Positions 45,936 through 57,264 of a DNA stretch of 64,000 bases are shown here, in pieces (the stretch's first letter is position 1; every line of letters begins with the position of its first letter). A program made the position numbers and the translations under genes. This stretch comes from Litoditis marina (lineage: Eukaryota; Nematoda; Chromadorea; Rhabditida; Rhabditidae). The notes beneath the pieces are model-generated. The model saw nothing but the letters and a program-made list of their open reading frames with translations, was not told the DNA's origin and made no database searches. The stretch covers positions 33,297,728-33,361,727 of the forward strand of contig OZ038435.1 in the NCBI GenBank assembly GCA_964036275.1, written 5' to 3'.

Positions 45936-47164
45936 AATCCAGTGTCGATAGTTATGTTATTTCTATCTTGTCGACGTCATATTATACTGCATACTTACGC
46001 ATTACTGACGGTTTCTCATTGCCTTTCCCGACTCTCACCGTACCGTTCATTCTGAAATCAATATAATTTATGATTTTTCAAAACAAAAGTGTACTGTTTG
46101 GGGCCGGCTGGTTCATTTTTACTAGGTTAATTGGTAATTAGTAACCATAGTTTTATGAATTGAGCATGAATGGTAGTTATATCGTTAGATATATTAGACT
46201 CTTAGCTCGGGCTGTTGACGAACCTGTAGTCATATAATATCGAACATTTTCACTGTGGGCAGGCCGTCGTCTTTATGAAGCGTCTTTCCTTTCACTGTCT
46301 CCATATTTCTTTCCTCATGGTAGCTCACATCCAGTCAAAGTATGTAACTTGGAGGCGCTCCTGGTAATGATCTTGCCACTATCACAAACATGTTTGTCAG
46401 ACTCACCTAACTATAACCATCAAATGAGCACATAGCACCAACAAAATATCAATCTACTCCCATAAAACTATCTAACTATCACCTAGTTCTAGATTAATGA
46501 AACAATACATCTGCACAAATATAAATTCTAAATATAATAAATCTTGACTTCCCCCTAGCCCTAGCCCCCTGACCCCCTTCCGAGTCGCCAATGACTACAA
46601 AGTGTGCTACTGGTTTAGTCATGAATCAGGTAGCAATCTCTATTGTTACCTCTATACTCACTGGTGTGAAATTTATAGATCTGCCAATTTTCTATTCTTC
46701 CAATCAAAATAACAACTCAGTTTTCCTATACCTCCTCCTAAATTCACTATTATTCCTTCTTATCATTTTTTTCTGTGTCCTACAACAATATTCGGTTCAG
46801 TTGTTTCTCAGATCACCAAGATTACGCTCTCTGTCTCTTGTAGTATACCTCGACCCGCCAGCCTCTAATATTGTAGTTTGATCCTGGTCTATTCTCTCAA
46901 TGATGACTTCATTGATAATTGTAGTAACCTTTGCGCCCTGCTTGAATTGATCATATAAGGCTACTTGTCAGGTATTATAATGTGACAGTTATTGGTTTGA
47001 AGGATTTTTCCGTTCAAAGTGAACTCATTTAAGATTTCGGGCTGAGTTAAACCATCGTGTAACATATATTTGGGACAGCCTTCCATAGTGTCGCTTTTGT
47101 TTGTTTTTTCAATTTTGTAACAGACTGTGATGTAATGTGACTCATGTAACATTGGTGTACAGGG

Positions 47165-49379
47165 ATGAAAATTACGAGGCTAAAAATAGGCTAAATCTAG
47201 GGAATTATGAGGAAAATAAAATAGCTATTTTTTAACCTTTTTAGGCTAGTCGTTTCCTAGAATAGGCTAGCTGTTTCCTAGAATAGGCTAGCTGTTACCT
47301 AGAATAGGCTAGCTTTTACCTAGAATAGGCTAGCCGTTACCTATTTTAGCCTGGTGAATACCTATTTTAGCCTATAAATACCTATTTTCCCCTAGTAAAT
47401 ACCTATTTTAGCCTAGTCGATACCTATTGTAGCCCTGTAGCAAGCTTACTTCCGCTCCGAAAAAAGCGGGTCGAATTTCTGCTGTGCAACCTTCAAACTG
47501 GCTATGAACTCGAACTATCACACAAAATCACGAGAACTTCATTCGCTTCCATGGAAACAATTTTATTTTACTCCACCACTTTCATGCTTCTAAAACAGGA
47601 GAAACACTAAGAACAAAAAACTGATTACATATATTTATTCGTAGCACTGGTATGAATAACACAATAATATTCTTCTGTCGATCTTTCATGGAGGAATGGC
47701 TGTGGTGGCTACGATCGGTAGTTGGGCGACGTATATGGGCTGTAGACGGATGCGTGTACTGGCGAATTCACTGGAGAACCGGGTCCTTCCCGAACCAAAC
47801 CGCGAACCGGTCACTGGAGAACCGAACCAACTGAACCGAACCGATTTTTGAACCGACCGGTTCTCCAGTGAATCTTCGAACCGAACCGACATTTATCATG
47901 AGTTGAACATGCAAGTCGTAGACAAGGTAAAAATGACTCTATCCCGGTTCGGTTCGAAGCATTCACTGGAGAACCGGTCGGTTCAAAAGTCGGTTCGGTC
48001 GGTTCGGTTCGGTTCTCCAGTGACTGGTTCGCGATTCGGTTCGGGAAGGACCTGGTTCTCCAGTGAATTGGCCGCGTGTACTTCAGAAGCTAAAAATAAA
48101 TAAATGAGTATACACCTCAAACTGTCAACAACTATAACAGATACCCACGTACCCATAAAAGTATTCATTTATGTTTTGTTACTACAAGTTTGGAACTCTG
48201 CCTAGAAAACGCGTAGATTCACATTCTACCAAATTAATTTCTGCTTTTGAATAAACATACCGGCTAGGTCTTGTAAGGATGAGGTATTATTTCGTGGGGG
48301 GCGCATCTATCTTCGAACCATCTGGTAGAACTGACTTATCATAGGAGCCCTGGAACAAATAAATGTAGATACCGGGAGAGACAACATATACCACTATATA
48401 CCAACATATACCACAGATAATTGACTGAACTGTCGGATAAAATGATTAAATGCGCTCACTCACACATAAATAAGAAGAAGTTAACTAAACGTGAAGGCTT
48501 TTTGATGGAAATAGGTCAAAATAGGAAATAAGCGAAAATCCGTTTAATAATTGTTTTGCCAAGTTAGTCCATGAAAACAACTGGGAAGCTTAAATTCAAC
48601 AATCTGAAGCCAAAACTGCTTTTAAAACTCACTGAGGTAAATTAGATGCTAAGACAAAAACATACATTAATTCAGGTCCGGTACAAATTCTGGGTTAGAT
48701 GAAATAATCAGATTTTTATAACAATAATAGATGGCTAAGACTGCTCTTCAAGCTACTCACCTTGTAATCATAATTGAGCTGTCCGTGTTCGTCCCTGCAG
48801 CGAAACGAAGCTCCAGAATGACATGTTTAGATTACCTGTAAGAAAAGAAGTAGTCATTTTTTCTAACAACAGAAGTACTGAAATGGAATAAATTGAACTG
48901 CTCATCTCATAATTCAACTTGGTCGGCGGAAGATGTTTTTCTAATTCGAAAATAGCAAAAACACGGAAAAACTGGCATTTAATGAACAAACAACTATAAT
49001 TTTGACTATATAGTGCGTGTTTCAATGAAGAATGCTGATTATTAAATTTAAAACAAAGAACAACAAAAATAACGCGTAAACGTGAGAGAAAACAAAACAT
49101 TTAGGTAAAAATGAAAATGATAAAAAAATTTAAATTGTCAGCCGCGAAATTACGGTAGCAAAAACGGCGCTCCAGGACCATTAAATAATTTTAGCTAAAA
49201 TTAGCTATTTTTAGCCTAGCAAAACCAGCTTGTTCAACGACTGGGCTAATCTAGGCAATTATAGGTATTTCTAGGTGTTTCCGCGTTTTCTAGGCTAAAG
49301 TTAGCTAAAATAGGCTAGTATCCTATTGAATACCTATTTTTCCCTAGATTTAGCCTATTTTAGCCTCGCAAGTTTCACC
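47165..49379. mobile_element. 2.2-kb TIR element with AGGCTA-type subterminal arrays
   Basis: The left end reads GATGAAAATTACGAGGC then TAAAAATAGGCTAAATCTAGGG; the reverse complement of the right end reads GGTGAAACTTGCGAGGC then TAAAATAGGCTAAATCTAGGG. Next to the left end is a tandem array of CCTAGAATAGGCTAGCTGTTA-type units (47240-47335), then inverse units CCTATTTTAGCCTAGTAAATA (47335-47430); similar words recur at 49190-49340. A family D element (47761-48073) is nested inside. No transposase frame seen. Confidence 0.7.
47761..48073. mobile_element. Family D element nested in the 2.2-kb TIR element
   Basis: Ends GGCGAATTCACTGGAGAACC and GGTTCTCCAGTGAATTGGCC; 313 bp and collinear with 41554-41845. 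The good match between copies and the nesting suggest it is the younger insertion. Confidence 0.8.
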
Positions 49380-49817
49380 AGAGTAACTGCCCAACTTTTA
49401 AAATAGTTTTCTATGTTTTTTTTTATTTTCCTAGGTTCATGTTTATCCGTCACTATTCTCTTATTCTTTCTTCGATTGCCTTCTCTATATGAACGAATAA
49501 ATTATTATTATTAATTATTATTATTATTCCTCGGGAAGGTGCGCGATGTTGGTGATTATGTCCAGTGTCCACCCAGCTTGTTTGATTGGCTAACCTAATC
49601 ACGGCTTGCAGTAACAGTTTGTATATTTAATATGCTTCCATGAAAATCTGAGATAAGAATAAAGGGACCGTCCTTTTCTATTCAGGACAGTAATTCCCTC
49701 AGCGCCGTGTAGTATTTGTTTTCAACCCTGTTTCTGTATTCCGCGCATTGTCAGCTAATGTGTTCTATGTTTTTAATTTTGTTAATTGTAAATCGTAGGT
49801 GTTTTTCAGTGTCATTG

Positions 49818-52800
49818 ATGTCCACTCGACTGAATACACCTCTCTCTCCCGTCCCCAAGCGCAGGAAGAATCATTCTTTGGTGGAAGATGATAGTTTTCT
49901 TCAAGACCAAGATCAAGAAGAAACAACTGCGGTTACCAACAGTGGTCAGTTATATACATATATATATATATACTATACAATTGTTCACATGTCACAGGGC
50001 AGACTTGCTTTTGCGCTAGATCGGCTAGAGGTTTCATTCATCGGCATATTGTGTACGTTCACACGCTCTCATGTATATCTCTTAAAAATTAGCTCATTTG
50101 TGACTGTATTTGTTCCTATCTAATTGAAAGAGGTCGGACAGGAGGAAAAATCAAAAAATCCACCCAACCAGTAGTTCAGAAAGTGTTACTTTTGTTGGTA
50201 CTCTTTGCTTTCTCACTCCATTTATATAGTTCCTTCCAGCAGATTCCCCGTTTGTCGATGATGAATCGTGTAGCATGTATGGCTGTCTTCCAGGAGATTT
50301 CAGGGCCCCCAAAATGGAAATTATCAGAGGAGGTCGAAGTAATTTTGTCGCTTTTTCTCTTCCTAAGATTAAACACTTTCATGATATTTCCCCCAATTAG
50401 AGGGTCGTTCGTGCAACTACATAAACTTTTCACGTTCACAATTTTGTTTTGCGATCGAATGGAGGAGACTCGTTACTTCTCTAACACATACGTGCACTCT
50501 CCTTCTTGCCAATTGGCTACCGTGCACGGTTATTACAATGTTTTCAGGAATTAAAAAATGGAAGGAGTGTACTATATATATGAAATCAATCGACGTGAAG
50601 AGCTCAGTATTTGCGGAGGTCGGTTCTTTCAATTATAGCATTTTGTTGCTCAATTTATCTGTATCAACCGACTGGTCCACATTCATACTTGGGCAACCTT
50701 GGGCCTTGGCTCTTCTTGTTTGAAACCGGAGAAAACTCTTGTGTACATTTTACAATTGAATTTAAGAAATGTCACATTTTCAATCGGATGATAGTTCTAA
50801 CTCACACTTCAGCAATATGTGATTGTTTAGGGGGAATTTTTTTGATGTAAATAACCCAAATTTATACTTAATACTTTATACTCAATAAACCGATTTTTTC
50901 TTAGAGACCGGGTTTTGCTGAATATCTCATTTTCAGTTTAGTTACTAGCCAGCAATCGGAGTTATATCATGTTTTACTGTATTTATTATATTTTCCCAGA
51001 GTCACGTTCTCTATGTAGTGACTTCAGCAGAAAGGCCTGTAGTTTGGTAATAGGCGCAGGGACATCTCATATTGTGACGTGAACATACCCTAAATGCCTC
51101 AGAGTTGTGACTTTTTCAAAATCTTCGGACCAAAAACAGGGGGGGGGGTTCTCAAAACGCTGAGCATTTAGGGTATGGACGTGAAGTATGTTTGATTCTT
51201 GGTTTAGAAGACGAAGAAAGAAGGGCACATAAAGTTATCATCACATTGTTTATTATAGGGTTCGGCCGTCGTGTTTATCGATATTCTTTCCAAAGTACTT
51301 GGATTTCGATACCACGATGTCTATACTGGACTACATTGGTCAGATTTGGGCGCTGGCTATCATCCAGAAAACGGTCGATATTGTGGTGATCAAGTCAAAT
51401 TATTCTGGAACGCACAACGAACAGGTGCACGAAGCCATCCCGGATGCTGTTTGGTTGGTTATATATATTTATATATATATATATATATATCATAGGTAAA
51501 AAGGGGTCCGACCGGGCTATTCAAAATTGAGGGGGGTCAGATCGCTCTTGTTGCGAAAGTGGGGGTGCGCTGAGACCAGCCAATGGTTCCTGCACCCCCC
51601 CCCCCCCCCCCCCCCTTCCCCCATTTCGCAGCGGAAGTGAAGGAGTTCTTTACCTATGTATATGCACATAACGTGGATATGACCTTTAAAGTCTCGACGG
51701 GTGATCTCAAGAGACTCATTCACTCATTTTAGTTACCGTTTTCGTTTAAAATATGTATTATATATATGGAAGTAATGGGGCTGGAGAAGAAAGTGAAAAT
51801 TTCCCGAGAATGGAGTAGGTAGCAGACAATAAAACTAGATCTTTCAATATTCTTCAATACGCAAACAACAATGAGCGTATCGATATCGAAAATGGCGTCT
51901 GCCTCTACGTTCGTTGCGTGATTCTGATTATTGAATTATGTCTAGGGTAGAGATGTGGTGAGGAACGTCGTGGTTTATCTGAGAGGATCAGCGAAATCGG
52001 TGAAGAATTTGTCCACTTCTGAACGACTGGATATTGAATTGAATGAATTGGCCGCAGCCCAACAACGACATGCCGAGTGAGTTTGGACTTTGTGGGTGCT
52101 TCTGTTCGGGATATATAATATGTGGTGGGCTGTGATATTGTTGGTGGATCAATCAAAAAGATCCTGTTTTACATTCTGAAATTTGAATCATCCGATTTAA
52201 AGAGATAGTTGACTGTTAACAATAGACTGGCCAACCGATGAAAGTCTCTGAATCGATTTCGAGGATACTTGGCTTGTAAGCCAAACAGCTACTTTGGCAC
52301 TTTGGCTTAACTTATGCCTCTTGCTATTTTCATACGCTTCGTTTCCAGATCAGATCATACCGTTGTATTGAGCTCTGATTGGAACAAAACGCTGGCAGAT
52401 ATGTTTGCCTGGTACAGTTGTTCACACTGCTTCAAATGGATTCTTCCGAGAATAGACTCACCGATTCCCGTGAAAGCAGTACAAAAAATGGACGACTGGC
52501 TCTATACTTTCGTCGCAAGCGCGATATGTTCGGTGAGCAGTTTTCTTGAATTCTTCAGGTGTGTGGAGTTGTTGTGTTGATTCCGCGACAACTCGCCCCC
52601 AATGTTTTATCACAAAACTAGCTAAGAACTAAGTTTCAAAGTGAAATCAAATTTTGTAAGGTTTCCTGCTCATTATTGAATACAAATTAACTACGAATGC
52701 GTTCGAAAAATTGATTTAGTCGTCACTTATTTGAGAGAAAACGATAAATTTATGAAAATCTTGAGAATTGCAGCATAGTATGATTTATATTTGTTATTTC

Positions 52801-55800
52801 TAATTCTTTCCTAGCTCAGAGGTTGCCTACAGTCTTAAGTATACAATTTAACCCATCAACTACTTTAATTTATGAGTTTTAAGCTAATTTGAGAATTTTT
52901 TGAGCTGGGGACGAGTTGTCGCACGCAACGCGGGGACGAGTTGTCGCACGCAACGCGGGGACGAGTTGTCGCACGCAACGCCGGGACGAGTTGTCCGTAA
53001 ACGGTCGTGTTAACGTTTTGTGTTGTGTTACATGAAGGTTATACTATTGATTACGAATGACCTAATTGATATTATTGTTATCCTACTCTTCTAGTCGGAT
53101 AGATCGATGACTGTTGTATTGCAATCGTTACCCAAATGCCGTATTCATTTTGGTGCACTTGGAGGTCCGACGATCAATGCGGTAAGGCGGGTTTGATACG
53201 CTTTTGGAACTCCGTTTACTTTCTAGAAGGTTCTTCGCGATGTACATAAAATGAATAGTTGAATATATGCCGAGGACTACACCACATTAAGGTTGACACG
53301 TTCACCGAACTTGCGAGCTTTTTCTTCTATAACCTTCGAGAACTATACTGTTAGTCAATTGCACAGTCTTGTCAAACATGTTAAACACAACAGAACTCAG
53401 AAACGTGCAATGACATATGAAGAAGTGCACGATTCCTCATTGGAATGCTAACTTTACGTGACTATTCAATTTACTTCTAGTATACTGTCTGACCAATCAC
53501 TATCGTCAATTTTGTTGCAGTTTGATGACGACCCTGTGCCTGTGGTGACAGCAACCATTTCAAATCGCTCTAGTCAGCCGAGAAAGAGTATCTCGAAACC
53601 GACTGTTCCAAAATGGTTTACACCGAAGCCCAAGGTACTGCACTGCTCTATTTCCTAAAACTGTTGTTCCAGTTTTTCTCAATTTATGATGTTCAACTTC
53701 ACATAGAACCCGACATTTCTTTGAAACTGGAAATTTCGCTGTATGGTCAATTAAACGAGCTAACGAGCAGTCTTCTCAAGACTGCAGTAAGTTTCCAGGT
53801 GAATGTTTTCAGTCTTGGGATTCTTGGGAAGACTGCTCGCCTAGAGTCAAATAAGAGTGACTAAATTAAATTTTGTTTTCTAATCTTCCTCGTTTAGCTA
53901 TAAAATCACCACCTTCTTTGAGCACCTTTTATGGCTAGCCAAAGTGTGATTCAATAGTATATTTCATCGTTTCAGGAACAGGGTTCTCGCTCACCAGTTG
54001 TGAAGAGTTCGCCTAGATTGCCAGCTGGTTGTACCATCTCCAATAATTCTCCTCTCTTCGTGAACAGCAAACGAGAACGGAAGGACCCGGAGGTGGAGCA
54101 AATGATGGTTCGTTCAATCAACCTGCATAGTTATGGCCCCCGTCGAATTTGACCAATATTCCGCAATCTAAGCTACTTATTGCGTGTTTTGGGGAAAGAT
54201 TGGTTGTTTTCAAAATTTCAAAGTGAAATTCGACATTATGAATATCGCTGAATGATCAGATTGCAATGTCTGTAGCTTTAGTTGATACAATCTTCGAACA
54301 GTTTTTGCAGTTTTCCGTCATTAAACGAATTGTCTTCATTTGGGCTCGAATGGTCTCTTACAGATTGCAACTGAAATCGTTGAGCCTAATGACAATGGTT
54401 GTGTGAAAACCATGATCGGTTTGCAAGATGTGGACGGTTCACGTAAAGGAATAGTTTACGTGAAATTGGAGGATGAGGATGAAAAAGATAGTGCTGATAA
54501 CGAGAAGAACGGATTAGAAGAGAAGGTGAGCCACAATCTAAGCCGAAGTTTGAAACTGATTTGCGAGTACAGATTACATGAATGATCTAGATCTACGAGG
54601 GATTCGAACCAGCAATGCGACATTGCGACAGTCTACTGCGCTACTCATTTTACTAGTTACCACCAGAGCGATCTAGTTTCCTGTAATCGTATATTATGGC
54701 TAATCAGGTTAAAAGTTATCACTATTTTATTTTAACCTTTTTCATGAGTTATTCCTTCAAAGTCAATAATTTCGTCCTAAAACTGTTTTATCGCAAGATC
54801 TGGAGTGTGCTTTGAAGCAATGATTTGCCTTCCATTCCCGGGCAGTTCATTCTGTTAGTAAATTGCACAGTCACGTGAAACATGTTAAACACAGCAGAAC
54901 TCAGAAACGTGCAATTACAAAGTGCACGATTTCTCATTAGAATGCTGACTTCACGTGACTATTTAATTTACTTCTACTATAATGGTTAGCTCGAGTAGCG
55001 TAGTGGTAGTGCTTCTACCACCCAACTGGCCATTGGTTCGAATTCCGAGACTGTCATTTTCTGTCCAAAATTTACGCAAATTTTACACCTCTATGCAACA
55101 TATGCGAATTAAAAAACCCAAATGGAAGCCGGTTGCAGATTAAACTCCTAAATTTTCATGATTTTGCTCCAAATATGGTGAAATACCTCCAAGTTTGGAA
55201 GTAGTAGCACCTTTCTTTTTGAAATCAGGTTATTTTATCGTGGTCCAAATGATGGCTAATTGTGATTGTTCAGGGGTCCGATTGGAGTAATGAGGAATTG
55301 GCCGTAATGGATATCAAGCGGAAAAAGTTTGAAGAGAACTTCAATCTTCTTCACAAGGTTGGACTTTTCTCTCTGTTTAATTGTCGTCTAAAAACTTTTT
55401 GTTCTCAAGAGAAAACCCTGAAACTGAACCACCGAACTCAGACTGGAAAACGCCGGATTACTTGAAATTTCCGAAATCTAGATGTTAAACTCGATGCACA
55501 ACTACAGGCAGATAACAGGCGTCGCACCAATGATTGTATAAATCTCACTTTGTCATATTGCTAGTTTTTTTTACGCATTTGAACTGCCCGATTTTGAACA
55601 AATATCCGTTAGAGGATCGCCTCACCATTATTCCAAATTCCAGACAATAGCCAGCCTGCTCCATCAATCCTACACCTGTTCCCGAAACCAGTCATTCGTG
55701 ATGCTCAATGTGGAGAAAATGCAGGAATTAAAGAAGTTCTCGGATCAAGTGAAGAATGAAGTTGTCAAAAACTATGATGAATATTCCGATCAGATTACGG

Positions 55801-56187
55801 TTAGTTGATGGTAACAGTGATTACGTGGAATTCGCCTGTTGTTCCTAACGCGACATAAAACTGAAAAGGGTGGTAGCCACCAAAATATCGGCGTCATCTT
55901 TCATTTTGAAACAAAAATTGGAGCTAATGCACACGGATTGACAGTGACAGAAGTGTGCTCAGCCCATATCTCATCTACACGCGCTCTTCCACCGTTTATA
56001 GTCGTCACAGACTTTTCTATATCCTATTGGTTTGCGGTAGGTATTCAAAATTCTACAGGGTAGTATAAAGAAGTGTGGAGTAATTAATCGGAAAAAGAAA
56101 AGTTTATGGAAACTATTTCAGACTACGATCAAGCGTGTGGTTTCCCAAGCCAGTCAAGAAGTACCAGCTACACCATCACGAACTTAG
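49818..56187 (+). CDS. Unidentified nuclear-type coiled-coil protein (about 15 exons, about 573 aa)
   Basis: I do not recognise this family. Exons (front uncertain): 49818-49944, 50240-50332, 51000-51046, 51259-51424, 51632-51690, 51946-52076, 52349-52532, 53095-53181, 53521-53634, 53673-53786, 53976-54107, 54364-54525, 55274-55357, 55644-55799, 56122-56187. From 53095 on every exon is a whole number of codons. An alternative front uses 50133-50182 and reads 50240-50332 in another frame straight into 51259. Seen: a basic cluster PKRRKN near residue 13 in a polar, acidic N-terminus (possible nuclear signal); a folded-looking middle with a YSCSHCF pair of cysteines; a Ser/Lys/Pro-rich linker; an acidic patch VKLEDEDEKDSADNEKN; and a charged helical C-terminal segment (KRKKFEENFNLLHK, VEKMQELKKFSDQVKNEVVK) likely to form a coiled coil. 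The layout loosely recalls meiotic-axis or chromatin proteins; that is only an impression. ATG lies 8 nt after a TTTTTCAG acceptor. Confidence 0.55.
51466..51493. repeat. TA microsatellite
   Basis: (TA)n of about 28 bp in the intron after 51424. Confidence 0.85.
51595..51615. repeat. Poly-C run of 21 acting as polypyrimidine tract
   Basis: A homopolymer of C, 15 bp upstream of the acceptor TTTCGCAG at 51631; it would be the pyrimidine tract for the exon at 51632. Confidence 0.8.
52583..53000. mobile_element. Element with CGACAACTCG/CGAGTTGTCG inverted ends and a 25-bp tandem array
   Basis: CGCGACAACTCGCCCCC near 52583 is inverted relative to GGGGACGAGTTGTCGCACGC. The right end carries three and a half copies of the 25-bp unit GGGGACGAGTTGTCGCACGC+AACGC (52907-52996). 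Lies in an intron of the unidentified gene. Confidence 0.6.
53352..53478. mobile_element. Family I element (AATTGCACAGTCACGTGAAACATG)
   Basis: Shares CAATTGCACAGTC, AAACATGTTAAACACA, CAGAACTCAGAAACGTGCAAT, GTGCACGATT and ACGTGACTATTCAATTTACT, in order, with 54855-54974 and (inverted) with 62451-62575. The ends are imperfect inverted repeats around CAGTCACGTG. Confidence 0.65.
54594..54660 (-). repeat. tRNA-like fragment (degenerate, SINE or tRNA relic)
   Basis: On the minus strand AATGAGTAGCGCAGTAGACTG resembles an A box and GCTGGTTCGAATCCCTCG is a perfect B box, about 35 nt apart. The acceptor and T stems do not pair well, so a working tRNA is unlikely. Confidence 0.45.
54855..54974. mobile_element. 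Family I element
   Basis: Lies in the same gene as 53352-53478 and is collinear with it; here the outer AGTCACGTG/CACGTGACT pair is well kept. Confidence 0.7.
54984..55060 (+). repeat. tRNA-like fragment (degenerate)
   Basis: GAGTAGCGTAGTGGTAGTGC (A-box-like) and CATTGGTTCGAATTCCGAG (B box with one inserted T) in tRNA order. Directly follows a family I element. Probably a SINE head. Confidence 0.45.
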
Positions 56188-57264
56188 ACATAATTGCTAG
56201 GTGTAAGAGATCAGTAAACACGATTCTCGCTCTATATACCGCAGTGCTTTCTTCCAGCTCTCCAGATATAATTACTCCCCACTGACCTGTTTGTATCAAT
56301 TTCTTCAACTTTTATTCTATCACTTGTCCATCGGGTTCTAAGTTGTTAGTGTATAGTGTTTAAAATTTCTCATGTATGAAATTTGAATGGGGTTTTCCAA
56401 CGTACCCCACTCACAGTCAAACTTTGGTAAATATGTTACATCTGTTTTGTAGCCCACATTCTACCTTAACATAAATTTTGTTTCCTTTTCACTCACTTGT
56501 ACATGTTTTGTATAATACTTTCTATCGGTAAACTTGCGTGTCATAGTATGCCCTAGTCGTTTGACGTTGTAGATATTTGTATGACTATTGTTTTATTATA
56601 TGCATGATTCCATTATTAGTTAAGATTGTGAATTTGCTCGGTTGCCCTTAACTATGATACGAAATATATTTTCTGTGAAGAAAATGAATTATCATTAATC
56701 ATACCGTGAAACAAATCCTACGTTGATGAAAACGATGTCGTTATGGACGATTTGCCTATTTGAAAGTTGATATTTCGTAGTTAAATAGTCTTTATTTAGT
56801 TGGACGTAGTTTTATTAGTTTCATGCTGGAATTCTATATGATACTAATTTATGATCGGGTCAGACGGTTATAAAACTTTAGCCCTCGTCTAATATTTCGA
56901 CTTCAAGCCTATCGCATATGTTGCTGCCAGATGGCCGTCGCAAACTTGGTGTTGACGCATTTGCGGTGTTCTTGATTTCAAAGCGTCGGCGCCAGGCCTC
57001 ACTTTTTTTCATTTGATTTGTTTACTTTACTAAGATTCACTATTGGCTGAAAAAACCCTTGAATCCGTTGGCATTTTGTTTTCTTACCTACCTTTTCGTG
57101 TTCATGATGCATGCTTATATACCTGCATAGCGCCTTCCATGGTCGAGTTACCATGTAAGATGTACGGTTCACTCTCGAGTTTTGATCTGAGAGAACTCTG
57201 CTATCATCACCTCTTCAAGCTACTTTTTTTAATGTTTGTGCAAACTAGCTTCATTTCAGTTGAG
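56188..57264. other. Intergenic region before the SIKE-like gene
   Basis: About 1.1 kb of AT-rich sequence with the 3'UTR of the upstream gene. A GC-richer patch at 56925-57000 (TGGCCGTCGCAAACTTGGTG ... GCGTCGGCGCCAGGCC) could be promoter sequence. CTTCATTTCAG ends 5 nt before the next ATG. Confidence 0.45.

Larger units (their letters stand above)
42600..49817. other. Repeat-rich intergenic region between DCAF17-like and the unidentified nuclear gene
   Basis: 7.2 kb largely filled by two roughly 2-kb TIR elements (42646-44597, 47165-49379), a GGGAAA-rich repeat (45290-45935) and a nested family D element. 44600-45290 and 45940-47160 show no repeat or gene that I can name. The start of the next gene's first exon lies at the right border. 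Confidence 0.55.

Noticed and set aside
51259..51453. Alternative frame through the 51.3-kb exon (reading DFDTTMSILDYIGQIWALA...)
   Set aside because: It is open for longer, but leaves phases that hit early stops in the next exon, whereas the other frame joins in phase to exons on both sides.
52907..52996. Regular 25-bp repeats reminiscent of a CRISPR array
   Set aside because: The units are directly adjacent without spacers and lie in an intron of a eukaryotic gene; it is a tandem repeat at the end of a TIR element.
53095..53634. Resemblance of CRIHFGALGGPTIN...VTATIS to the RAD9 checkpoint clamp (IHFDAPGRPAIF...ATLS)
   Set aside because: The similarity is one short stretch; the N-terminus, order of segments and tail do not fit RAD9, so I did not name the gene on it.
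49818..56187. Identification as a synaptonemal-complex protein (SYCP2/SYCP3-like)
   Set aside because: Only the general layout (polar N-terminus, C-terminal coiled coil) is shared; no diagnostic motif could be aligned.
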